A DNA stretch of 39,204 nucleotides from JBFHFS01 sp041583495 (lineage in GTDB: Bacteria > Bacteroidota > Bacteroidia > Bacteroidales > Marinilabiliaceae), in contig JBFHFS010000046.1 in the NCBI GenBank assembly GCA_041583495.1, positions 1 to 39,204 of the forward strand, given 5' to 3'. The translations under genes and the position numbers were made by a program. Shown here in pieces: positions 17,363 to 27,200 of this stretch. Positions within the stretch are counted from its first letter, which is position 1; each line of letters opens with the position of its first letter. The notes under the pieces were generated by a model, which was given only the letters and a program-made list of their open reading frames with translations, ran no database searches and was not told where the DNA came from.

Positions 17363-19179
17363 AAAGATTACTTTTGCGGTTTGCCAATTGTACTTTCCAA
17401 ATGTATTATAATTCAAACCTCTTAGGACGTTTTTTAATCTGGCGAATCCGGCACATTAAACCGAAGCATTTTCTTTTGATTCTCAGCTTCCTGGTGGGTC
17501 TTTTTAGTGGCCTGGCCGCTGTAATATTAAAGAATACCATCCACTTCACTCACCAACTGCTCACCGAAGGCTTTCATAGTGATAGCATGAACTGGCTTTA
17601 TCTGGCCTATCCCATGCTGGGGATATTAATTACTTTTCTTTTTGTGCGTTACGTGATAAAGGATGATATTGGCCACGGGATCACCAAGATACTTCACTCG
17701 TTTTCACGAAGTGGTGGCAACTTAAAATCCCACAACTCATACAGTTCCATTATAGCCAGTACATTTACCATTGGTTTTGGTGGTTCGGTCGGAGCCGAGG
17801 CCCCTATTGTTCTTTCAGGAGCTTCCATCGGATCGTTTCTGGGAAGGCTGTTTCACCTCAACTACAAAACCATCACCCTGCTTATTGCCTGCGGTTCGGC
17901 CGGAGCAATTGCCGGTATTTTTAAGGCACCCATTGCCGGGCTGGTCTTTACCCTGGAGGTGCTTATGCTGGACCTAACCATGGCCTCGATAGTCCCTCTG
18001 CTCATCTCCTCGGTCACCGCCACAACCGTGGCCTACTTTTTTCTGGGGAAGGCATCCGAATTTACCTTTCACCTGGAATCCCCCTTTCTGTTAAACAATT
18101 TACCCTTTTACGCCTTACTGGGGATTGTAGGTGGTTTTGTATCCCTTTACCTCACCTACGCCAACATGTATGTGGAAGGAAAAATTGCCAAACTAAACAA
18201 TCCCTGGTACAAATGGATTGCCGGAGGGATACTGCTCAGCTTGCTCATCTTCCTTTTCCCTCCTCTCTATGGCGAGGGTTATGGAACCATCACAGCCCTC
18301 CTAAGCGGCAACACCGACCTGGTGGTTCAGGGCAGCTTTTTTTACACCCTCAAGGACAACCCCCTTATAATCATAGCTTTCTTATTTTTCCTGGTGGTTT
18401 TTAAGATTATTGCCACTGCAGCCACCAATGGAGGAGGCGGTGTTGGAGGTATCTTTGCCCCCACGCTCTTCACGGGTGGCGTCACCGGGTTCCTTCTGGT
18501 ACGGTTAATGAACAGCTTTAAAGGAATTGACCTCCCGGAATCACATTTCACCCTGGTGGGAATGGCAGCCCTGATGGCCGGCGTGATGCATGCCCCTCTT
18601 ACGGCCATCTTCCTGATTGCCGAGATCACAAATGGGTATGCCCTGTTCATTCCGCTCATTCTCACCTCCACCATCTCCTATCTCACCATCATGTATTTCG
18701 AGCCCCACTCGATTTACACCAAACGCCTGGCTCAAAAAGGACAATTGCTTACCCATCAGAAGGACAAAGCCGTACTTACGCTTATGCGGTTAAACAAAGT
18801 TCTTGAAACCGATTTCCTAAAGGTTCACCCCAAACAAACACTGGGTGAACTGATAAAGATTATAGCCAAATCTCAGCGTAACATCTTCCCTGTGGTTGAT
18901 GAGAAGGACACCCTTCTGGGAATTGTCCTTCTGGACAACATCCGCGAGATCATGTTCAACCGGGAGCTTTACAATGACACGACCGTTGAAATGCGAATGA
19001 TCGTTCCCCCTGCCTTTATTGAAGAAGGCGAAAACATGGAACAGGTGATGCGCAAATTCGAAGAGACCGGTGCCTGGAACCTGCCCGTGGTGGAAAATGG
19101 CCGGTACAAGGGTTTTGTTTCAAAATCGAAGATCTTCTCCGTCTACAGACGGGTTTTAAACCACTTTTCTGTAGAATAG
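17359..19179 (+). CDS. CLC-family chloride channel/transporter with C-terminal CBS pair (copy 2)
   Basis: A 606-residue inner-membrane CLC protein, clearly paralogous to the gene at 4886-6685 along its whole length. Matching landmarks are WRIRHIKPKHF, HGITKILHSF, FKAPIAGLVFTLEVLMLDLTMASIVPLL, GGGVGGIFAPTLF and SIYTKRLAQ. The anion-gate motif reads GAEAP rather than GxEGP: the gating glutamate (E147) is kept but the next glycine is alanine. As in copy 1, the internal proton-glutamate position is valine (V201). Two CBS domains fill ~475-600. The N-terminus is about seven residues longer than copy 1. Its start codon sits inside a short hairpin. No partner gene is adjacent. Channel rather than exchanger behaviour is plausible but inferred. 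Confidence 0.92.
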   Translation: MKRLLLRFANCTFQMYYNSNLLGRFLIWRIRHIKPKHFLLILSFLVGLFSGLAAVILKNTIHFTHQLLTEGFHSDSMNWLYLAYPMLGILITFLFVRYVIKDDIGHGITKILHSFSRSGGNLKSHNSYSSIIASTFTIGFGGSVGAEAPIVLSGASIGSFLGRLFHLNYKTITLLIACGSAGAIAGIFKAPIAGLVFTLEVLMLDLTMASIVPLLISSVTATTVAYFFLGKASEFTFHLESPFLLNNLPFYALLGIVGGFVSLYLTYANMYVEGKIAKLNNPWYKWIAGGILLSLLIFLFPPLYGEGYGTITALLSGNTDLVVQGSFFYTLKDNPLIIIAFLFFLVVFKIIATAATNGGGGVGGIFAPTLFTGGVTGFLLVRLMNSFKGIDLPESHFTLVGMAALMAGVMHAPLTAIFLIAEITNGYALFIPLILTSTISYLTIMYFEPHSIYTKRLAQKGQLLTHQKDKAVLTLMRLNKVLETDFLKVHPKQTLGELIKIIAKSQRNIFPVVDEKDTLLGIVLLDNIREIMFNRELYNDTTVEMRMIVPPAFIEEGENMEQVMRKFEETGAWNLPVVENGRYKGFVSKSKIFSVYRRVLNHFSVE

Positions 19180-19267
19180 AAGACCGGTAACAATTAAAAA
19201 TGCATGGTAACCCGGGGGCCATCCTAACGTCTGATGTTTTCCTGTGGTCTATCCATCAACCCATTCG

Positions 19268-19298
19268 TTGTAAATAACCACAATTCTAACTATTTTTG
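19268..19298 (+). promoter_or_regulatory. Probable glyA promoter
   Basis: TTG at 19268-19270 is followed after 20 bases by TATTTTTG at 19291-19298, an exact Bacteroidota -7 box. The predicted leader is about 30 bases before the glyA ATG at 19334. Confidence 0.5.
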
Positions 19299-19333
19299 GT
19301 TCTTCGTTGCAAACACCCCTAATAATATAAAAC

Positions 19334-20614
19334 ATGAAGAGAGACGACAAAATATTTGACCTGATTGAGCAGGAACATCAGCGGCAGGTTAACGGCATTG
19401 AGCTGATTGCTTCCGAAAACTTTGTGAGCGATCAGGTGATGGCGGCCATGGGTTCTCCTATGACGAACAAATATGCCGAGGGACTACCCGGAGCAAGATA
19501 TTATGGTGGCTGTCAAATCGTTGACCAAAGCGAATCCCTGGCTATTGAACGCCTTAAGCAGTTGTTCGATGCAGAGTGGGCCAACGTGCAACCCCACAGT
19601 GGCGCACAGGCTAACATGGCCGTTTTCATGGCGGTACTTCAGCCGGGAGACACTTTCCTGGGACTCGACCTTTCACATGGAGGCCACCTCTCTCACGGTT
19701 CTCCGGTAAATGTATCGGGTCGGTTATACAACCCTATTGCCTATGGGGTGAACCAGGAGACCGGGTTGGTTGATTATGATATGATGGAAAAGCTGGCGCT
19801 GGAACATAAACCTAAACTGATTATCGGGGGCGCCTCGGCCTACTCCCGCGACTGGGACTATGAGCGCATGCGGGCCATTGCCGATAAAATTGGGGCCTTA
19901 CTGATGATCGATATGGCACACCCGGCGGGGCTCATTGCTGCAGGCTTGCTTAAAAACCCCGTTAAATACGCCCACATTGTCACCTCTACAACCCATAAAA
20001 CCCTGAGAGGACCTCGTGGAGGCATTATTTTAATGGGCAAAGATTTCGACAATCCTTTTGGCATCACGACAAAAAAAGGAGTCGTTCGAAAGATGTCGTC
20101 CCTGCTCGATTCCGCTGTTTTTCCCGGCACACAGGGAGGCCCTCTGGAGCACGTAATCGCGGCTAAGGCTGTTTCATTTTTCGAGGCACTTCAACCCGAA
20201 TACAAAGCCTACCAGACCCAGGTTAAGAAAAATGCCGAAAAGATGGCTGAGAGTTTCCTGAGCAAGGGTTATAAAATCATTTCGGGCGGCACCGACAACC
20301 ACAGCATGCTGATTGATCTGCGCACCAAATTTCCGGATTTAACGGGTAAGAAGGCGGAGAACACTCTGGTACTGGCCGACATTACCATCAACAAGAATAT
20401 GGTTCCCTTCGACGATCGCTCACCCTTCCAAACCTCCGGGATAAGGGTTGGCACCGCGGCCATTACCACCCGTGGCCTTAAAGAGGAACACATGTCTTTT
20501 GTGGTGGACCTTATTGATGAAGTACTTTCCGACCCCGACAACGAAAAGACGCTGGCCTCGGTTCGCACAAAAGTTAATAAAATGATGACCGCTTACCCGA
20601 TCTTTTCATATTAA
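19334..20614 (+). CDS. glyA: Serine hydroxymethyltransferase
   Basis: A 426-residue PLP enzyme of the cytoplasm that interconverts serine and glycine while charging tetrahydrofolate, feeding one-carbon metabolism. The cofactor lysine is K222 in the invariant STTHKTLRGPRGG segment. Other family marks are IELIASENFVS, NKYAEGLPGARYYGG (substrate-site tyrosines), QPHSGAQAN, MIDMAHPAGL with the PLP-ring histidine and aspartate, and SGIRVGTAAITTRG near the C-terminus. Full length and monocistronic, between a good promoter and a terminator. Confidence 0.98.
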   Translation: MKRDDKIFDLIEQEHQRQVNGIELIASENFVSDQVMAAMGSPMTNKYAEGLPGARYYGGCQIVDQSESLAIERLKQLFDAEWANVQPHSGAQANMAVFMAVLQPGDTFLGLDLSHGGHLSHGSPVNVSGRLYNPIAYGVNQETGLVDYDMMEKLALEHKPKLIIGGASAYSRDWDYERMRAIADKIGALLMIDMAHPAGLIAAGLLKNPVKYAHIVTSTTHKTLRGPRGGIILMGKDFDNPFGITTKKGVVRKMSSLLDSAVFPGTQGGPLEHVIAAKAVSFFEALQPEYKAYQTQVKKNAEKMAESFLSKGYKIISGGTDNHSMLIDLRTKFPDLTGKKAENTLVLADITINKNMVPFDDRSPFQTSGIRVGTAAITTRGLKEEHMSFVVDLIDEVLSDPDNEKTLASVRTKVNKMMTAYPIFSY

Positions 20615-20731
20615 TTAAATTGGTCGGGATACGAAACCATGAAGATTCATTCCCGAATCTTTCTATACAAAAACCAGAGCAGGAGCTCTCCTATCAAGAC
20701 ACAGGAGTATAGCCTGCAGCAAGAGTAACTA

Positions 20732-20764
20732 TAAAACGGCGAAGTGAAAAACTTCGCCGTTTTA
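20732..20764 (+). terminator. Intrinsic terminator after glyA
   Basis: A 14-bp perfect stem (20732-20745 and 20751-20764) with a 5-base loop and A/T-rich outer arms lies 118 bases after the glyA stop and before the TauE/SafE gene. Confidence 0.75.
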
Positions 20765-20820
20765 CCTATCAGGCAGATGATTATTAATCCGGAGTAACCC
20801 TCTGATAATTTTTTCGAACA

Positions 20821-21579
20821 ATGACCCTTGTCGAGATTCTTCTTTTATCTATGGCCGGCATCGTCGCCGGGATCATCAACACCCTGGCCGGCAGCGGCTC
20901 CCTTATTACCCTCCCCCTGCTCATGTTCATGGGACTTCCCCCCGCTGTGGCCAATGGAACCAACCGGTTGGGGGTGGTATTTCAAAATCTGATAGCCACT
21001 TTTAACTTTAAGCGGCAGGGAGAACTTAAGCTGACAGCCGAATGGCCCCTGGTGGTGGCGACGATATTAGGTTCGTTAGTGGGTGCTCTGATAGCCGTCC
21101 AAATAAAGGAGGACATTTTAAACTGGTTTATTGGCTGTTTGCTGCTGGTAATGTTCGTCCTGCTACTTTTTAAACCTGCCCTTTGGGTCAGAGAAAAGGC
21201 TGAACGAATAAAAAGCCCAAAATCGAATCTTATCAATGGATTCATCTTTTTTGCCATCGGTATCTATGGGGGATTCATTCAGGCAGGAGTTGGTTTATTT
21301 CTGCTGGCAGCACTGGTTTTGGGTGCCGGCTACGATTTGGTACGTGCCAATGGTGTAAAAGTACTGATGGTTCTCTTCTTTACGATTATGGCACTGGGTA
21401 TATTTATCCACGCCGGTCAGGTTGCCTGGAGCTATGGGTTGGTTTTGGCAGCCAGCAACGCTTTAGGTGCATGGTTTGCCTCACGCTATGCCAGCAGGAT
21501 AGGCGCCAGGAAAATCCGCTATCTGTTGCTGGTGGTAGTCCTTTTCTCAGGCATAAAAATATTATGGGGAGTCATCTGA
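20821..21579 (+). CDS. TauE/SafE-family membrane exporter
   Basis: A 252-residue inner-membrane protein with about seven to eight hydrophobic segments, matching the TauE/SafE (DUF81) family of sulfite/organosulfur anion exporters. The two internally related halves each begin with the typical glycine-rich segment: GIVAGIINTLAGSGSLITLPLL then GLPPAVANGTNRLGV, and GIYGGFIQAGVGLFLLAALV then DLVRANGVKVLMV. Family members export sulfite, sulfoacetate or related compounds, but many have unknown substrates and no sulfur gene is adjacent here. Single gene. Confidence 0.85.
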   Translation: MTLVEILLLSMAGIVAGIINTLAGSGSLITLPLLMFMGLPPAVANGTNRLGVVFQNLIATFNFKRQGELKLTAEWPLVVATILGSLVGALIAVQIKEDILNWFIGCLLLVMFVLLLFKPALWVREKAERIKSPKSNLINGFIFFAIGIYGGFIQAGVGLFLLAALVLGAGYDLVRANGVKVLMVLFFTIMALGIFIHAGQVAWSYGLVLAASNALGAWFASRYASRIGARKIRYLLLVVVLFSGIKILWGVI

Positions 21580-22076
21580 CTGAATCCTATTATGCTCTGA
21601 ATATGCCTTCCATCCTGCTAAACAGGGTCTGTCTATAACCTCCAGATTCTGTCTCGAATTCTATGGCGAATCCAAAGAGTTTAGTGTAAAAATTTGTTTG
21701 ATCTGTATGGTTTTCGATTGGAAAGAAATCAAGATTTAGATCCTTGATCCACAGTAAAAACCGGCATAAAAACAGCAGTGGGTATCCGGGTATGCCTTCA
21801 GCCGGGCAACCCACAGGAAACGATGTCGAAAGATTCAACCAGGCCTTCGAGGTGGAATAAAGCAAGTGGTTAATGAGATCGTTCTGTTTTCAACCTTTGA
21901 GGGTGCTTTTGGCCCGTCTGGGTTTAACAGCAAAACAAATCATTTTATTTCTTCAGACCCAATTATTGTAGGTGCCTCCTATCGGGTCGGTTAAAATTTC
22001 CCAACGGTCTATGCGACATGCCGGGCGCTCCACGAAAGCAGCCTCCCTCCCGGAGGTTAGAAAAATCAACCCTCTG
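21580..22076. other. 497-bp stretch without a recognisable gene
   Basis: No RNA gene or intact known gene was recognised. A minus-strand frame of 91 codons (21865-21590) and another of 62 codons (22141-21953, overlapping tonB) are open but match no family I know, and neither has a convincing start. The stretch is AT-variable and could be a decayed gene or repeat remnant. Confidence 0.4.
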
Positions 22077-22997
22077 TTAATCCAGTGAAAAGTGATAGGT
22101 AATGGTGCCTTCCTGAATGGCCGGCGCCTTGGGATCAGCATTAAAGCGGGCTTTCATGGCCGCTTGTTGGGCCACTTTCCAGAGATAAGAGTTCTGGGTT
22201 GTCGTTCCTTTTAAGATCGCCTGCGCCCCGGTAACCCGTCCATATTTATCGACGGTAACCTTTACCACAACAATGCCCTGTTCCTGAATGTCGTATTCGG
22301 GTTTGGGCAATGAACCCACCAGCGACCGACCGGTAAGATCGAATCCCGATCCTGTTTTTCCCAGTCCACTGCCGGTATAATTACCTGCATTTGGATCGCC
22401 CGAAAGACGCCCCTGGTTGCCTGTTCCCTGGGTATTACCTTCAGAGGAACCGGTCCCATCGGTTTTACTGAAAGCATTTTTGACATTACTCCTGGCTTTA
22501 GCGGCCTGTTGTTCCTGCTCCTCTTGTTTTCGGCGTTCTTCTTCCAATTGACGTTGCCGTTCCAACTCCTCTTGTCTCTCCTTCTCCTCCTGAATTTTCT
22601 TTTCTCTTTCAACCTCGGCCTTACGGATCTTCTCCTCTTCGATACGTTTTTTCTCGGCCTTTTGACGGGCTTTTTCCTCAGCACTAATGGCCGGGGCTTC
22701 CTCAAAATCCTGGGTATTGACGGTTTCTTTGGCCGCTTTAGGGGTCGTTGCGGGAGGTGGCGTTACCGGCTTGGGTTTGGTCACAGGTGGTGGGGTCGTT
22801 TTCTCGGCCGCCGGAGTATTGCGCACAGGCTCGCTGGCCCCAAAACCAGTGGGGGAATCTCCAAAGTTAACCAGAATACCCTCCTCCTCTTTGGGGATAC
22901 TGGACATCCCCAGCACAAACAAAAGCACTAAAATAACCAGATGGAACAGAGTGCTTCCAATAATGCCCATTCGTCTATCTCCGGGTTTCTTTTCCAT
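22077..22997 (-). CDS. TonB/TolA-like energy transducer
   Basis: A 306-residue inner-membrane-anchored periplasmic protein that passes proton-motive-force energy to outer-membrane receptors. Residues ~10-32 form the single N-terminal transmembrane anchor (MGIIGSTLFHLVILVLLFVLG). A Pro/Lys/Thr-rich segment (~60-90, TTPPPVTKPKPVTPPP) is TonB-like. A long Glu/Lys/Arg-rich coiled coil (~105-165) is more TolA-like. The C-terminal ~85 residues (QEQGIVVVKVTVDKYGRVTGAQAILKGTT to TITYHFSLD) are a TonB C-terminal domain. It is the last gene of the exbB-exbD-tonB set, 6 bases after exbD. The mixed design means it could serve receptor energisation or a Tol-like envelope role. Confidence 0.88.
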   Translation of the reverse strand: MEKKPGDRRMGIIGSTLFHLVILVLLFVLGMSSIPKEEEGILVNFGDSPTGFGASEPVRNTPAAEKTTPPPVTKPKPVTPPPATTPKAAKETVNTQDFEEAPAISAEEKARQKAEKKRIEEEKIRKAEVEREKKIQEEKERQEELERQRQLEEERRKQEEQEQQAAKARSNVKNAFSKTDGTGSSEGNTQGTGNQGRLSGDPNAGNYTGSGLGKTGSGFDLTGRSLVGSLPKPEYDIQEQGIVVVKVTVDKYGRVTGAQAILKGTTTQNSYLWKVAQQAAMKARFNADPKAPAIQEGTITYHFSLD

Positions 22998-23003
22998 AAG
23001 GTT

Positions 23004-23396
23004 TTACTTTGACCGTGTAGCCAGTATCAGCTTATATTGATTCCGTTTAACGATATTCATCACTTTAACCACCTCTTTCATGGCCACATTTTCATCCACA
23101 TGCAGGGAGATATAGACTTCAGGATTGTCCCCCACCTTCTTCACCAAAAAAGGTTCTATTTGATTAAAACTAACTCTCTGGTTCTCCACATAATACTTTA
23201 AATCGCTTGTGATAGAGACGGTGGTAAGCGGTTTTGCCGAGGTCTGATTTTTACTTTGCGGCAGCAACAGCTTCAGCGCATTGGGGTGCACCAAAGTGGA
23301 GGTGATCATAAAGAAGATTAACAATAGAAATACCACATCCGTCATCGATGACATACTAAACGTAGCATTGATCTTATTCCTTGATTTTAAAGCCAT
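23004..23396 (-). CDS. ExbD/TolR-family biopolymer transport protein
   Basis: A 130-residue inner-membrane protein with one N-terminal transmembrane helix and a periplasmic domain. The proton-path aspartate is D20 in SSMTDVVFLLLIFFMITSTL, the diagnostic ExbD/TolR segment. The C-terminal domain contains VYISLHVDENVAMKEVVKVMNI, the conserved strand-helix of the family. It works with the ExbB-like protein encoded upstream as the stator that drives the TonB-like protein encoded 6 bases downstream. Confidence 0.93.
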   Translation of the reverse strand: MALKSRNKINATFSMSSMTDVVFLLLIFFMITSTLVHPNALKLLLPQSKNQTSAKPLTTVSITSDLKYYVENQRVSFNQIEPFLVKKVGDNPEVYISLHVDENVAMKEVVKVMNIVKRNQYKLILATRSK

Positions 23397-23483
23397 CGCA
23401 TTTCATTTATTACACTACAGGAATTCTTAATTATTCCGTAAACTATGGAAAAGGGGCCAACCCATAAACGCAACCATGCAAGG

Positions 23484-24185
23484 CTATCGTGCAGGTTCGT
23501 TCAGCAAGTCCATGAACTCCATGGTGCGTGCCTCCATTTTAAAAACCACCTCATCCACCTTAGCAACAAGCCAGTTATATGCAAAATACGCAATAATCCC
23601 GACAATGAGCCCCCCCACTGTCGTAACCAAAGCGGTATAGATTCCCCCCGCCAGCATGCCGACCTCAATATTACTGCCAGCATTCGACATTTCCCAGAAC
23701 GATTTAATCATTCCAATAACCGTGCCCAGGAATCCAATCATGGGAGCCCCTCCTGCAACAGTAGCCAGGGTAGGCAGCCCTTTTTCGAGGCGACTCACCT
23801 CCAGGTTACCCACATTCTCGATGGCGGTATTGACATCATTTAAAGGTCGTCCAATACGGGTAATCCCTTTTTCGATCATGCGGGATATCGGGTCATTATG
23901 GGATTGACAAAGGGCCAGAGCAGACTCTATTTTCCCATCATGAATGTAATCCTTGATACGGTTCATGAAACTTTTATCCTCCTTGTAAGCCCTTTTGATG
24001 GCCAGGTAACGCTCAATAAATATGTAAACCGCCAAAAACGAAAGCAGAAATAACGGGATCATGATCCATCCTCCTTTGATCACCAGATTCACCAGATTGA
24101 TGCCTACTTCGGCAGTTTCGGTGCCTTCAGCAGCACCCTCAACGGCCACCTGTCCGGCAGCCTGTATCATCAAAAATAGACTCAT
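23484..24185 (-). CDS. ExbB/TolQ/MotA-family proton channel protein
   Basis: A 233-residue inner-membrane stator protein with three hydrophobic segments: ~34-54 (GGWIMIPLFLLSFLAVYIFIERY), ~130-160 and ~180-205. The last two carry the family core GGAPMIGFLGTVIGMIKSF and IYTALVTTVGGLIVGIIAYFAYN, whose Thr/small residues line the proton path. An alanine/glycine-rich N-terminal extension (AAGQVAVEGAAEG) is typical of Bacteroidota homologues. The gene lies 38 bases after tamB and 87 bases before exbD in the same direction. Confidence 0.93.
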   Translation of the reverse strand: MSLFLMIQAAGQVAVEGAAEGTETAEVGINLVNLVIKGGWIMIPLFLLSFLAVYIFIERYLAIKRAYKEDKSFMNRIKDYIHDGKIESALALCQSHNDPISRMIEKGITRIGRPLNDVNTAIENVGNLEVSRLEKGLPTLATVAGGAPMIGFLGTVIGMIKSFWEMSNAGSNIEVGMLAGGIYTALVTTVGGLIVGIIAYFAYNWLVAKVDEVVFKMEARTMEFMDLLNEPAR

Positions 24186-24223
24186 ATTTTTCTATATTAT
24201 TTTTTTTCTAAACCGATGCCAAA

Positions 24224-27200
24224 TTAGTGATTTTTTGGCAATTTTTCCTCGTCCGACACCTTAACTTCCTCCCCGCCTTCTTTTTCCCGACTCCCGAAAA
24301 TCATCTGCCAGTAATTTTTCAACAAATCCTTAACACTATTAAATTCCTTCTTAAAGGATATACCTATTCCCTGCGTGGTTGGAGAGGATTCGTAGATCAG
24401 GTCATCGTTTGACCGCGTATAGGCTTTAGCACGGATGGTTCCACTAGGGTTAAGTTTTACATCCATGTCGAAGTCGCCCACCATTTTTCCGGTGTTGGTC
24501 TGATATTTTCCATACCCCACGTTGCCATTAATGGAAACACGGCTATTGAACATTTGCGTGGAGAGGGCTACCTCAATCTCTTCACTTGAGAGATCATCTT
24601 CGGGTCGGTAGCTGACGCCCACATCCACATCGCTGGAAATAGTCGACAGCCATCGGCTGAGCTGATTCGACAACATCTCGGTGGTGGTTACCAGGGCAGC
24701 GTGGTTGGTGGTTATGCCGGAAGAATTATCCACCCGCAAATAATCGGGGGTATAAAACTGATTAAGGACCAGCAAGGAAAGAATCTGACGGTTCAGTTCA
24801 TCTTCAGTGGCGATAAAATCCAGCACATAACTCTGACGGCTCTTGCTAAGGGTTGGTGCCTCAATCCCAAAACGGATACCCGGTTTCTCCAGCTGGCCAC
24901 TCAACAACATATTACAATTAATGGGGATGCGCCTCTGCAACTCACTGTAATCCTGACCTGCACCACCACTGGCCAGAGGCCCCAGCAAATCGGACAGGGA
25001 AGCCTTAACTTTATAAACCGCGGTCAGGTCAATTTCCGCATCATAGGGATCGCCTCGCCAGGTTACGGTACCCCCCTTATTAATAGCAAATTTCTTATTC
25101 ACCAGATTCTGAAGCGAGAAGAGATAATCCCCCTCCTCAATAGTGTAAGCCCCATAAAAGCGAACATTACCCTGCCGGTCGATCCGGATTTGGATACTCC
25201 CATCGCCCGTAGCCCGCAAAATATCGCCTATGGTAGAGTCGAAAATAATTTGCACCTGAGCTTCAGGGTTAACGTCGATCTCCATATTCATTTCGATTCC
25301 CGAAAGATCCACCGAATAATCCCTCTCTTTTTCGGGGTTACCATAGGCATTGTTGTGATCGACCGGAGAGACAAACCGTATAAAAGTACTCTGAATAGCC
25401 TCTTCGGTCTCCCCCATGGGGATAAAAAACCGGGTATTGCGATGAGTGGCTCCCGAGATATCGAGATTTACATTTTGAGTAGACCCTGTAACGGTCATGA
25501 AACCTGTTCCATAAACCGTTCCATAGTAATAGGAATTGTCTTTCAGGCGGGTATTGAGCACCAGCATATTATTCACATCCATTCGCATGTTATACACCAT
25601 ATCAGCAAACCCCTCATGATAGATGGAGCCACGGAACTTGCCCTTGTGTCCCTCCACATCGGTTATGGAAAGGTCTTTAAACCTTATCTCGTTGGGATAA
25701 AACCACACGGAGTCCTTGATTTGATAGGAGGTTTTTAGCAGATCCACATCAAAATGCCCTTCATTAACATTAATCTTTCCGGTAAGAAAGGGTCTTTTCA
25801 AGGATCCGGAAACGAACAACTTACCCGAAGCCGATCCTTTAAGATTTTGAATGATCTTTTTCAGAAAAGTATTAAGAAATGAGACCTGTAGCTTGTCCAC
25901 ATCAAAGCTCAGGTCGATTGAATTATCGCCAGAATAGATATTGCCCTGGCCCACCAGTGAATGGTGCGCGCCCTTTGAAATGGAGGTATTCAGAGCCATC
26001 GCTTTAAGTTCCGGATTCCATTGAGAGGCTACTGCGAATAAGCCCAGGGTATCCCCGTCAAAGCCAAGGTCATCCACCTTCAGGTTTGCAGAGAACCGTG
26101 GCGAGCGGTAGAAATCCTCCAACTCCACCGACCCATCTACCACACCCGAGAATGTATGAGCCGACGCGTTGTTTAAGCCAAAAAACTGCGAGAGGTCAAT
26201 ATTTTCCATTTCGAGCCTCAGGTGGTCGTTCGATTCGCGGTGCAAAAATCCATTAAGCGCTAATTTCTGATCATGGTGGCGCATCTCCAACCCCTGAACA
26301 CTGAAGCCCAGGGGAGTCATCAGGGCTTTAGCCTGGCTTACAACCCATATGGAGTCGCGAATAATGAGGGTAGAAGGATGAAGCTTGGTAGAGGCATAGA
26401 ACCCCTCATCGAGCTCTTCCTTAAAGGAGGTGGTGGTGTAAAGGGCACCACTATGGGTAACAGCATCCCAATTATTCCAGAACACATTTACGCTTAGGGT
26501 ATCCTTTTCCGCTTTTTGGTGTATCGAAAAATTGAGCAGAGACAGCATATTGCCCATCATCAGCTTTTCAGCCCTGCCGGTAACCGATAAGGGTGCCTTC
26601 TCACTCCCATCAACATAAAACTCCAGCCCTTCGGCCTTAAAATCCTTAAACTTAACATACTCAAAACCGGCCTCCAAATCAATAAAGTGATGGGGAGCAT
26701 CGAATCGCCCTTTCACCTTACCATCGCCCGATATATCCAGGCCCGGATAGAATACTGTCAACAGCTTATCGAGGCCTAAAAATGAAAACTCAAATTTAAA
26801 ATCGTTCACCCGTTCGGGATGAGGGTTAACCACCGAGGGAGCGACTGCCGGCAGGAAGTAATGAAGCCGGTCGAGAAGCGTTTTCCTGAACCCCCTGAAA
26901 TAATAGTGTCCCGAAAGATTCCCTTCCATAAATTCGGAATGAAGGGTAATTCTCTTTTGATCCCCCTCGCGTTGGGCACTGATGGTAAGTGAGTCTATAT
27001 CCACTGAGGCCTCCGGGGTATAAAGCAAGCCATTGTATACGCCGATGTCTCCAATCAGGTCATCGAGATTATCCCCTTCGAAGTTTACCGACAGGATTGC
27101 TGTAAGCACCCCATTTTCCAGCTGAGGCAACAAATTCATTCTATCGAGCTGAGCATTCTCAATATTGGCCAAGAAATGAAACCGGGGAACCTCTCCCGAT

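Noticed and set aside
21590..21865. 91-codon minus-strand frame as a real gene
   Set aside because: No recognisable motif, poor start context and no family resemblance; kept only as part of the unexplained gap.
22509..22931. Leucine/phenylalanine-rich plus-strand frame opposite tonB
   Set aside because: Composition is the antisense image of the Glu/Lys/Arg coiled coil of the TonB-like protein.
24701..25738. 345-codon plus-strand frame inside tamB
   Set aside because: Antisense shadow of a well-supported long gene; its translation shows no domain.
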